Assembly (NCBI RefSeq): GCF_002803085.1
Contig: NZ_NNBJ01000001.1
Coordinates: 761,040-825,039 of the forward strand
Reading direction: 5' to 3'
DNA: 64,000 bases
From: Streptomyces sp. CB01201
Lineage (GTDB): Bacteria; Actinomycetota; Actinomycetes; Streptomycetales; Streptomycetaceae
Part shown: positions 47,305 through 54,152 of the stretch, piece by piece
Layout: the number at the start of each line of letters is the position of its first letter
Numbering within the stretch: position 1 is the stretch's first letter
Notes under the pieces: model-generated
Told to the model about the DNA's origin: nothing
Database searches by the model: none
Seen by the model: the letters and a program-made list of their open reading frames with translations, nothing else
Position numbers and translations under genes: made by a program

Positions 47305-47520
47305 GGGTCGCTCCTTGCCTGCGGTACGCGACGTTCGGGGGATCCGCCCACCGAGCCGCGGTGACACCCCGAACGTTCCAGACGGAACCGACAACGCTCC
47401 GACAACCCACCTACAGCAGCCGCGTCCCACCCGCACGAAACGCCGGGCGCTCCCCGTTGCCCGGGCCGCATCCCGGCACATGTATACGATCTCGCCGCGC
47501 GAGCGGGGGTCGGTATCCAG

Positions 47521-47635
47521 GGACGGCCCATGGAGGGACGGCCCATGGAGGGACGGCCCATGGAGGGACGGCGCATCGAGGGACAGCACGTCGAAGGACA
47601 GTGCACCGAGGGACAGTGCATCGGGGGACAGTGAG
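47521..47635. repeat. 15-bp minisatellite, about 7.7 copies, before the serine hydrolase
   Basis: The unit GGACGGCCCATGGAG repeats three times exactly from 47521, then five degenerate copies (GGACGGCGCATCGAG, GGACAGCACGTCGAA, GGACAGTGCACCGAG, GGACAGTGCATCGGG and a partial one) run to 47635. The array ends 28 bp before the serine hydrolase start. Because the period is a multiple of three, all frames stay open; see the small ORF entry. Confidence 0.95.
47530..47634 (+). CDS. Possible 34-aa leader peptide made of EG pentapeptides
   Basis: Starting from the ATG of the first repeat unit, the array reads as six pentapeptides of type (M/I/V/T)EG(R/Q)(P/R/H/C), then IGGQ and TGA. AGGGA lies 7 nt upstream. 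It may be a leader ORF of the serine hydrolase or an accident of the repeat. Confidence 0.25.
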   Translation: MEGRPMEGRPMEGRRIEGQHVEGQCTEGQCIGGQ

Positions 47636-47662
47636 GACCGCGCCAGTGATGAGGACCCAGTG

Positions 47663-48910
47663 ATGAGGACAAGGCTCGCCCGTTCAGTGACCACGCTCGC
47701 CACGGCCGCGGCCCTGGTGGCCGTGAGCGCGCTGGGCGCCTCCGCCGTACAGGTGCGGAAGGAGCCCGACCCGGACGGGCTGCGCGCCGCGCTGCTTCGC
47801 GTCACGGCCGCGGGGGCGCCGGGTGCGTTCGCCGTGATCCGCGATCATGCCCACCCCGGCCTCGACCGTTCGCTCGCCGTCGGCGAGGGAGACCTGGACG
47901 GCACGCGGATGCGGGCGGACGCGCGGTTCAGGGTCGGCAGCAACACCAAGATGTTCACCGCGGTCATCGTGCTGCGCCTCGCCGAACGGGGCCTGCTGGA
48001 TCTCGACCGGCCGCTATCGCAGTATCTGCCGCCCGGCACGCTCCCACCGAGCTGGCCGATCACCGCCCGCCAGGTGCTGGAACACCGCGCCGGGGTGTAC
48101 GACCACGTCAACGACCTCCTTGAGCAGAGCGGCGAGGAGACGACGGCCGTCTTCGAGGCGCGCATCCGCAACTCGGTCTACGCGCCCCGCGACCTGGTGG
48201 CCCGCTCGGTGCGGCACGGACCGCAGTTCGCGCCCGGCAGCGCCTACGCGTACTCGAACACCGGCTTCCTGCTCCTGGGCCTCGCCGCCGAGCACCTCAC
48301 CGGCCGGCCCTACGCCGAGCTTCTGCGTGAGGAAATCGTCCGGCCGCTCGGGCTGCGCAGGACATCGTTCACCGTGCCCGCGAAGGAGATCACGGGCCGG
48401 CACATCACCGGATACCTGACCAACGACGACCCCCGCAGGCCGCTCCTCGACTCGACCGAGCAGACCGCCTCCTGGATCGGCAGCGCGGGCGCGATCGTGT
48501 CCTCGGCCGGCGACCTGGACCGGTTCCTGACCTCGCTGCTCGCCGGGCGCACCGGAGGGCTGGTCTCCGACGACTCCTTGCGTCAGATGACACGGGCCCT
48601 GCCCACTGGTGTGACGAGGATCGGATACGGGCTGGGTCTGCGGCGGATCTCCCTCAGCTGCGGCGCGGTGTTCGGCCACGGCGGAATCGTCCAGGGCTAT
48701 CAGTCGCAGGCCTTCGCCACACCGGACGGCCGCCGTACCGTCGTCGTCTTCGCCAACGCCTCGAACAACGGTGCCGTCACTCAGGGGCTGATGGATGTGC
48801 TCGACCCCGCGTTCTGCGGCGGGCCCCGGCCCGTACGCCCCGCCGCACCGTGTCATCCACGCCTCGGCGAGACCCACACCGTTGCGGCCGTCGAGGACTC
48901 GCGCATCTGA
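47663..48910 (+). CDS. Secreted serine hydrolase of the S12 (beta-lactamase class C / DD-peptidase) family
   Basis: A 415-aa exported enzyme (signal RSVTTLATAAALVAVSALGA, cut near ASA-VQ). The triad of motifs is complete: SxxK in VGSNTKMFTAV, YxN in YAYSNTGFLLL and HGG in FGHGGIVQG. Family members are D,D-carboxypeptidases, D-aminopeptidases, esterases or beta-lactamases; the target here is probably peptidoglycan or a D-peptide, but resistance is not shown. AGGA precedes ATG 47663 at 7-8 nt. A four-codon frame (47648-47662) ends directly before the start. Confidence 0.92.
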   Translation: MRTRLARSVTTLATAAALVAVSALGASAVQVRKEPDPDGLRAALLRVTAAGAPGAFAVIRDHAHPGLDRSLAVGEGDLDGTRMRADARFRVGSNTKMFTAVIVLRLAERGLLDLDRPLSQYLPPGTLPPSWPITARQVLEHRAGVYDHVNDLLEQSGEETTAVFEARIRNSVYAPRDLVARSVRHGPQFAPGSAYAYSNTGFLLLGLAAEHLTGRPYAELLREEIVRPLGLRRTSFTVPAKEITGRHITGYLTNDDPRRPLLDSTEQTASWIGSAGAIVSSAGDLDRFLTSLLAGRTGGLVSDDSLRQMTRALPTGVTRIGYGLGLRRISLSCGAVFGHGGIVQGYQSQAFATPDGRRTVVVFANASNNGAVTQGLMDVLDPAFCGGPRPVRPAAPCHPRLGETHTVAAVEDSRI

Positions 48911-48933
48911 CCCGCCGAGGAGCCAGCAGCGGC

Positions 48934-49338
48934 CTACGCGTCGTCCCAGGCCATCGAGCTCATCCGCCAGCCCGCGGGCGTGCGCACGAACTGGGTCGTC
49001 TTGCGCCCCGCGCCCTCGAACCACTGCCCGTCGCGGAAGCCGGACTTGGCGTAGTCGCTGAAGCGGTGCGCGACCGAGCCGTAGACCTCGGTCCGCTCGT
49101 GGACCTCCCACTCGGAGAAGTCCGTCAGGGTGCCGTCGGTGAGCATCCGCTCCCGGGGCGCGATGAACGCGTCGAGGTCGTAGACGACGGGGCGGGGCCC
49201 GGAGTTGTTGATGATCATCCCTTGCGGGAGGAACACCTCGCGGATGGTGGCGAGGTTCGGCCCGTCGCCGTCGGTATTGGTGAACGCCCCGAGGAAGGCA
49301 CGCATCAACTGGTCGATCTCTGCTTTGACTTCGGACAC
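48934..49338 (-). CDS. SnoaL/NTF2-fold protein (DUF4440-like)
   Basis: A 134-aa single-domain protein: MRAFLGAFTNTDGDGP at the start and FVRTPAGWRMSSMAWDDA at the end are typical of the NTF2-like fold. Possible ligand binding, isomerase or cyclase role; unknown. GTG 49338 has GAAGG 7 nt upstream. A 15-bp repeat overlaps the start codon, so in-frame codons upstream to 49416 read as pentapeptides (PVEDV PVEGV) and make the start less sure. Convergent with the serine hydrolase. Confidence 0.75.
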   Translation of the reverse strand: MSEVKAEIDQLMRAFLGAFTNTDGDGPNLATIREVFLPQGMIINNSGPRPVVYDLDAFIAPRERMLTDGTLTDFSEWEVHERTEVYGSVAHRFSDYAKSGFRDGQWFEGAGRKTTQFVRTPAGWRMSSMAWDDA

Positions 49339-49380
49339 GGGTACGCCTTCCACGGGTACGTCTTCCACGGGTGGGTCGCC
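49336..49380. repeat. 15-bp tandem repeat, 3 copies, at the SnoaL-like start
   Basis: CACGGGTACGCCTTC, CACGGGTACGTCTTC and CACGGGTGGGTCGCC lie head to tail. The first unit contains the GTG start on the minus strand and each carries a GAAGR ribosome-like box. Confidence 0.88.
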
Positions 49381-49466
49381 TCTCTCGGACCGTCCTCGCA
49401 CGGACCGCCCGCGCATGGATGGTCCGCGCGCGGGCCGTTACCGGGATTGTCCAGCGCGCGGTGCGG

Positions 49467-50447
49467 CTAGCGTCCGGTGGGGTCGGTTCCCGCCGGGACC
49501 TCGTAGATCTTGCCGTCCACGCCGGACCGGTAGAGCTTGCCCGCCGCGAATCCGCGGTCGCCGTGTCCGTAGGTGATCTGGGTGGAGAGGTACATCCCGG
49601 CCTGCACGGCGCACAGCGATCCGCCCTCGGCACGCCAGATCTGACCCGCCGCGTGTGTGGCGATCAGGGGGCGCCCCCGGCTGTCCAGGGTGAGGCCGTC
49701 GGGGAGGGCGAGGGTGTCGGCGGGACCGGCGGTGATCCAGCGTTGCGGATGCGCCGGATCATCGGCGGGGATGCGGTACAGAGCCGGGGCGACGGTGGTC
49801 TGGATGACGTAGACCTGGGTGCCGTCGGGGGAGACGGCGATGCCGTTGGGCATCAGAACGTGGGCCCAGGCGGGCTCGACCTGGCCGTCGGGTGTCACGC
49901 GGCCGATGTTCCGGCCGCCCACGGCGGTGGTGTACACGGTGCCGTCGGGGGCGAGGGCCACGCCGTCGATGCCGCCGAGCCCCGAGGCGTAGGTGCTGAC
50001 CCTGCCGGAGTCGGGGTCCACCTGGAGGAGTTTCGAGACCGGGAGGATGTCACCGGTGAGCGAGTGGCCGAGGTCGTTGCCCGTGCCCACGAGCAGCTGA
50101 CCGTCCGGGCGTACCACGATGCCGCCGTTGGCCCCGATGTTCCCGGTGAGCGGGACGGGGTCGCTGCCGGGCGCGTCGATGCGGTAGACCCGGCCACTGA
50201 AGTACGCCGTAACGAACATCCGGCCCCGCTGGTCGACGACGATCGACTCGGCCCAGTCGGGCACGTGCGCCACCTGGACGGGCGCTGTCGTCGTGGCGGA
50301 CTCACATGGGGGAGCCGCGTGGGCGGTGGCGGGGGTGAGCAGGGCCGCGGCGGCGGCCAGTGCGGCCGCGACGAACAGGGATCTGCGGTGAGAGCCTCGT
50401 ATGCGAGAGCCTCGTATCGCGGCGCGGAGCGTGGTCGTCGGCCTCAT
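49467..50447 (-). CDS. Secreted SMP-30/gluconolactonase-like beta-propeller protein
   Basis: A 326-aa exported protein (signal RSLFVAAALAAAAALLTPAT, cut near AHA-AP). The body is made of repeated blades such as SIVVDQRGRMFVTAYFSGRVY, GVALAPDGTVYTTAVGG and GIAVSPDGTQVYVIQTT, each with the xPDG turn, typical of SMP-30 and NHL propellers. Could be a lactonase or sugar-binding protein. AAGGGA lies 5 nt before ATG 50447. A direct repeat GAGAGCCTCGTAT occurs twice within its signal-peptide codons near 50392 and 50406. Confidence 0.83.
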   Translation of the reverse strand: MRPTTTLRAAIRGSRIRGSHRRSLFVAAALAAAAALLTPATAHAAPPCESATTTAPVQVAHVPDWAESIVVDQRGRMFVTAYFSGRVYRIDAPGSDPVPLTGNIGANGGIVVRPDGQLLVGTGNDLGHSLTGDILPVSKLLQVDPDSGRVSTYASGLGGIDGVALAPDGTVYTTAVGGRNIGRVTPDGQVEPAWAHVLMPNGIAVSPDGTQVYVIQTTVAPALYRIPADDPAHPQRWITAGPADTLALPDGLTLDSRGRPLIATHAAGQIWRAEGGSLCAVQAGMYLSTQITYGHGDRGFAAGKLYRSGVDGKIYEVPAGTDPTGR

Positions 50448-50615
50448 CAATTCCCTTCCCTGCCTGGGCTGTTGGGCAACACTGCGACTCCGGGATCTTC
50501 CGGATCCGTAGATTGTGCGTCAACAGCAGGCAGGGCATGGGGAGTTCGGCCTACTCACCGGCCCTCGACCGGTGTGTGCGTCGTCACTGCTGTCCGTACC
50601 GCCGACCGCTCGCGC

Positions 50616-50885
50616 TCAGTTGCGGCTGCGGTTGCCGATGATCAGGCGGTAGAGGATCAGCACGATGATCGAACCGACGATGGCGGCGATCCAGGTGGAG
50701 AGGTGGAAGAAGCCGTTGATGGAGTGGACGTGGAAGATGACCTTCCCGAGCCACCCGCCGAGGAGGCCGCCCACGATGCCGATGAGCATGGTGATCAGGC
50801 AGCCGCCCGGGTCCCTGCCCGGCATGAGTGCCTTGGCGATGGCGCCCGCGATCAGGCCGATCAGGATCCAGGCGATGATGCTCAT
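50616..50885 (-). CDS. GlsB/YeaQ/YmgE-family small membrane protein
   Basis: An 89-aa membrane protein: IIAWILIGLIAGAIAKALMP, then GGCLITMLIGIVGGLLGGWLG, the Gly-rich two-helix signature of the family, and a third helix VGSIIVLILYRLIIG. Known as transglycosylase-associated or stress-induced proteins with no proven activity. Shares a 273-bp divergent region with dps. Confidence 0.93.
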   Translation of the reverse strand: MSIIAWILIGLIAGAIAKALMPGRDPGGCLITMLIGIVGGLLGGWLGKVIFHVHSINGFFHLSTWIAAIVGSIIVLILYRLIIGNRSRN

Positions 50886-51115
50886 GGTGTGGTCCGTCCC
50901 AACGTCGATGTGACCGCACCCTGATGGGTCCGGTGCTGGTGGTGAGCTGTTCCGAGTGGCCGAGGGGCCCTGTGAGGAAGAGTGCCCAGGCCGGGAACCG
51001 GTATGCCATGCGCATCGGCCATTGGAGGTGCGTGGGCCTCCGGAGCGAGGGGGCGCGGGACGCCGGGGCCGCCCGGGTTTGATGTGCCCTTTGCGAGGAA
51101 CGCGGTCTACCGAGA

Positions 51116-51147
51116 TCGACGATCCCGTCGATCGACGCGATCGTCGA
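51116..51147. promoter_or_regulatory. 32-bp palindrome abutting the dps ribosome site
   Basis: Positions 51116-51147 form a palindrome in which 15 of 16 base pairs match; only 51125/51138 do not. Its centre is the perfect 12-mer CGTCGATCGACG. The GGGGAG ribosome site starts one base after it. It could be an operator or an RNA hairpin controlling dps translation. Confidence 0.75.
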
Positions 51148-51158
51148 GGGGAGAAGCG

Positions 51159-51689
51159 ATGTCTGGTGCGAAGGGGTCCGGTGTGACGGGGGCCGGCGTG
51201 AAGGGCTCGGGCGTGAAGGGGTCGGGCGTGCGGGGTTCGTTGTCCGACGCGGATCTGAAGGTGGTCGGCCCGGCTCTCAAGGGGGCGCTCGTCGACCTCG
51301 TCGACCTGTCGCTCGTGGCCAAACAGGTGCACTGGAACGTGATCGGCCCGCGCTTCCGCTCCGTCCACCTCCAGTTGGACGACGTGGTGGCCACGGCCCG
51401 CCAGCACTCCGACACCGTCGCCGAACGCGCCTCGGCGCTCGGCGTGAACCCCGACGGGCGGGCGGCCACGCTGGCCGGTGCCAGTGCGATCGGTACGGTG
51501 CCGGATGGCTGGATCAAGGACACCGAGGCGGTTCAGGTGCTGGTCACCGCCCTCGGCAGGATCATCGAGCGGATGCGCGAGAGGATCACCGAAACGGCCG
51601 AGCCGGACCCGGTGAGCCAGGACCTGTTCATCACCCTGACGGGCGAGTTGGAGAAGCACGCCTGGATGTTCCAGGCGGAGAACAGCTGA
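51159..51689 (+). CDS. dps: Dps-family ferritin-like DNA-protection protein with repeat N-terminal tail
   Basis: A 176-aa subunit of a dodecamer that oxidises and stores iron and protects DNA under stress. AKQVHWNVIGPRFRSVHLQL then DD gives the Dps ferroxidase residues (His, His, Asp) shared across subunits. Residues 6-25 are four GxGV(T/K/R) pentapeptides, a flexible cationic tail of the kind that binds DNA in other Dps proteins. GGGGAG is 5 nt before ATG 51159. A 32-bp palindrome precedes the gene. Convergent with the alginate lyase gene. Confidence 0.93.
   Translation: MSGAKGSGVTGAGVKGSGVKGSGVRGSLSDADLKVVGPALKGALVDLVDLSLVAKQVHWNVIGPRFRSVHLQLDDVVATARQHSDTVAERASALGVNPDGRAATLAGASAIGTVPDGWIKDTEAVQVLVTALGRIIERMRERITETAEPDPVSQDLFITLTGELEKHAWMFQAENS
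51174..51233 (+). repeat. 15-bp coding repeat in dps, four copies
   Basis: Units start at 51174, 51189, 51204 and 51219 (for example GGCTCGGGCGTGAAG) and encode GSGVT, GAGVK, GSGVK and GSGVR. Confidence 0.92.
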
Positions 51690-51763
51690 CCGAGGGCCCT
51701 GGCGCCCCGGGGTGGCCTCGGCTCAGCGGCGGTCGCCGTTCACGTGGCTGGACGGCAGCACGC

Positions 51764-52606
51764 TCAGCTGTGCGCGACCTCAAGGCCGTAGAAGGCGACG
51801 CGCGCGCCCTTCGTGGTGCTGCTGGAGGACGACTGGTTGTACGAGCCGGCCTTGAAGTACTGCCGGTAGCTGTCGAAGGAGGACGGGATCGCGTAGTGGG
51901 TCGTGGTGCCGTTGACCGTGAGGTCGACGGTGTGGCCGCCCGAGACGGCGATCGTGTAACTCCAGGTCTTGCCGACCGCCACATGTCCCACCGGGTGCGG
52001 TGTCTGGCCGCCCGAAGGCGAATCCTCCGTGCCGAGGACGATGTCGCCGTTGGCCCGGTAGTACAGCTCCACCAGCGGCTTGGTGGATGAGCCGCCCGTG
52101 CCGAGGTGGATCTGCCCGACGCAGACGTTGGACGTCACCGACACCACGCGCAGCGTCGCGTTCAGCCGATGGGACCCCGCGAGCGACCAGTTCGCGGGGC
52201 TGCCGTCGCGGTTCATCTCGCGCAGCTCGGAGCGGGCGTAGTTGGAGTTCGGCGTGGTCACGCCCTTCTCCGGAGCCCAGAACGTCATCGCGCCGTCACG
52301 CGGGTCCGTGTAGAAGTACGTGTCCTGGAAACCGTTCGCGCCCAGGAGGCGGGACGAAGGGATCGTGGTCGGCGAACCGGGGGAGCCCACCGGCTCCTGG
52401 AGCTCCCACACCGACAGGTCGAAGTTGCCTCCGGGTGCGACCGACGTGCTCGCCGCCGGACCGAACGTGCCGGCGTCCCCGCTTCTCGGCCCCGCAACGC
52501 CGTTGATGGCGTGGGCAGTTGACGCTGGGGGCAGCGCGAAGGCCAGGCTGCTGACGGCGGCGAGGGCGGCGGCGGTGAGGGGGAGGAGCCGAGGGCGTAT
52601 GCGCAT
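51764..52606 (-). CDS. Secreted alginate lyase, polysaccharide lyase family 7
   Basis: A 280-aa exported enzyme (signal LLPLTAAALAAVSSLAFAL, cut near AHA-IN). The three PL7 motifs are present in order: RSELREM, QIH (in CVGQIHLG) and YFKAGSYNQ, which form the active cleft. It cleaves alginate by beta-elimination. GAAAGG lies 8 nt before ATG 52606. No porter or oligoalginate lyase gene is adjacent. A pseudo-palindrome of IclR-type look lies about 92-110 bp upstream. Confidence 0.92.
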   Translation of the reverse strand: MRIRPRLLPLTAAALAAVSSLAFALPPASTAHAINGVAGPRSGDAGTFGPAASTSVAPGGNFDLSVWELQEPVGSPGSPTTIPSSRLLGANGFQDTYFYTDPRDGAMTFWAPEKGVTTPNSNYARSELREMNRDGSPANWSLAGSHRLNATLRVVSVTSNVCVGQIHLGTGGSSTKPLVELYYRANGDIVLGTEDSPSGGQTPHPVGHVAVGKTWSYTIAVSGGHTVDLTVNGTTTHYAIPSSFDSYRQYFKAGSYNQSSSSSTTKGARVAFYGLEVAHS

Positions 52607-52692
52607 GGGGGGACCCTTTCGTTCGTGGGGGAAGGGCGTGCCTGGTGCTGGGTGCTGGGTGCGGGGTCTTCGTTCGGGTGGGGCGTCCCGCA

Positions 52693-52733
52693 GTTCATGT
52701 TCCGTATGCTGAACGACATGCCGTGATATGAAC
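52693..52733. promoter_or_regulatory. Candidate operator upstream of the alginate lyase gene
   Basis: TGTTCCG and CTGAACG flank TATG (52698-52715), and GTTCAT / ATGAAC lie at the two outer ends (52693 and 52728). The form resembles IclR/KdgR-type sites. It lies between divergent alginate lyase and VanZ-like genes. Confidence 0.35.
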
Positions 52734-52890
52734 GGGGAAACCGTAGAACCCTGGCGTGGACCCGTCAATAGATCTGCGCGTCGCCGTCACGTGAACTCGG
52801 CGGCGCCGGGCGCGCGTTGAGGAAACGGGGCCACTGACTGCGGCCGCGGCCAAGTGCGTGTGCCCATGCGCAGCGGGTACTGGGGATGGC

Positions 52891-53541
52891 ATGGCATCAG
52901 AACCACGGCTTCAACGCCGTACTTGGCCGGCGGTGGCGGCCCGTGTCGTCGTGCTGATCGTCGGATTCGTCTGCATGGTGGCCTTCGCGGTGGTGCTGGC
53001 CAAGGCCACCCTGGTTCCCTCGCCGGCGTCCGTCCGGTTCACGCACACCAATCTGCACCCCGGCGATTCCATCCGCGCCTACCTCGCCCAGCCCGACTGG
53101 AAGGACGCGGTGAAGCAGGTCGGCGGCAATGTGGTGCTCGGCATGCCGTTCGGCGTGCTGCTGCCCGTGCTGTTCCCCAGGACGCGCGGCGTCGCGCGGG
53201 TGGTCCTCATGACCGCCTTCGTGATGCTCACCGTCGAAACGGCTCAGGGTCTGCTCGTCACGGGGCGCGCCTTCGACATTGACGACGTCATCCTGAACTC
53301 GACCGGCGCCTTCGCCGGTTACCTGCTGCTCGGCCGTCGTCTCGGCCGCGCCCTGCACCCGCGTCGGCAGCACTGGTGGCAGCGTCGTCCGGCCGATGCG
53401 GGGATTCCCGAGGACCGTCCGGTCGAAGCGGCGGACGCGCCTTCCCCCGAAGCCCCTTCGACCGGTGCTTCGGACGTACCGATCACTTCGAAGCCGCGCC
53501 TGCCCGCCATCCTGCGGGCGGTACGGAAACCGGCGCGGTGA
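52891..53541 (+). CDS. VanZ-like membrane protein
   Basis: A 216-aa membrane protein with about four hydrophobic segments. GNVVLGMPFGVLLPVLF, VETAQGLLVTGRAFDIDD and NSTGAFAGYLLLG are VanZ-family signatures. VanZ itself gives low teicoplanin resistance by an unknown route; most homologues are uncharacterised. The C-terminal 60 residues are a Pro/Ala-rich tail. GGGGAT precedes ATG 52891. The 225-bp gap after it holds only the large hairpin listed next. Confidence 0.87.
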   Translation: MASEPRLQRRTWPAVAARVVVLIVGFVCMVAFAVVLAKATLVPSPASVRFTHTNLHPGDSIRAYLAQPDWKDAVKQVGGNVVLGMPFGVLLPVLFPRTRGVARVVLMTAFVMLTVETAQGLLVTGRAFDIDDVILNSTGAFAGYLLLGRRLGRALHPRRQHWWQRRPADAGIPEDRPVEAADAPSPEAPSTGASDVPITSKPRLPAILRAVRKPAR

Positions 53542-53642
53542 GTGAGCCCGTCGGGAAACGGGGCAAGCCGCACCACGCTTGAGGGCTGGTTGAGGGCCGC
53601 GTGAGGGGCTTGAGCGACGACCGAACGACGCGACTGAACGAC

Positions 53643-53722
53643 GACGCCCGGGTGTCCGGCCGCCTCGTACAACTCCCCTGTCGATGAGTGGAGTTGGCGG
53701 AGGCCGGTCGCACCCGGGCGTC
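53643..53722. terminator. Large imperfect hairpin between convergent genes
   Basis: Two perfect 12-nt arms (53643-53654 and 53711-53722) extend inward through imperfect pairing (CCGGCC with GGCCGG, CAACTC with GAGTTG). Located between the VanZ-like and the minus-strand hypothetical gene; probably a bidirectional terminator. Confidence 0.6.
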
Positions 53723-53766
53723 CGTCGTCCTTCGGTTTTCGCGCCGTCGGTCTTCCCGTTGCTCGG

Positions 53767-54081
53767 CTATTCGGTGATGCCCGTGATGGTGGCGTCGCCC
53801 AGCGGCGCCTGGTCCTGCGAATAGCCCGCTGTCCGCAGCGCGGCGGAGACCGTCTGGCGGGCCTGCTGCTCGGCGGTCTTGGTGTCGTCGGCCTCCACCT
53901 CCAGGCGGATGCTGAACGCCGAGGACCCGCTGTAGAACGTGAGCATCTCCAGATGCTCCGCCTCGCCCAGCTGGGTTCCGCGCGGATCGGCGGGGCGCAG
54001 GGCGTTCTCCAGGGTCTTGATGGTCGCCTCGGTGCGCTCCGCGAGGAGGGTGCCGGGGATCGTTACGACATAGGTGGTCAT
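53767..54081 (-). CDS. Hypothetical 104-aa protein
   Basis: Starts MTTYVVTIPGTLLAERTEAT and contains HLEMLTFYSGSSAFSIRLEV and AEQQARQTVSAALRTAGYSQ, an alpha/beta mix with no signal or membrane part. I recognise no family. It lies 71 bp downstream of the phosphatase gene on the same strand and may be co-transcribed. Weak ribosome site. Confidence 0.72.
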   Translation of the reverse strand: MTTYVVTIPGTLLAERTEATIKTLENALRPADPRGTQLGEAEHLEMLTFYSGSSAFSIRLEVEADDTKTAEQQARQTVSAALRTAGYSQDQAPLGDATITGITE

Positions 54082-54152
54082 AGAGCTACCGGGTGCCCCG
54101 TGGGCCCGCTTCGTACACCCCGCGCTGCGGCGAACGGGGTGCGCGGGCGCGA

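Noticed and set aside
47663..48910. A dedicated antibiotic beta-lactamase
   Set aside because: S12 motifs also fit carboxypeptidases and esterases; nothing nearby points to resistance.
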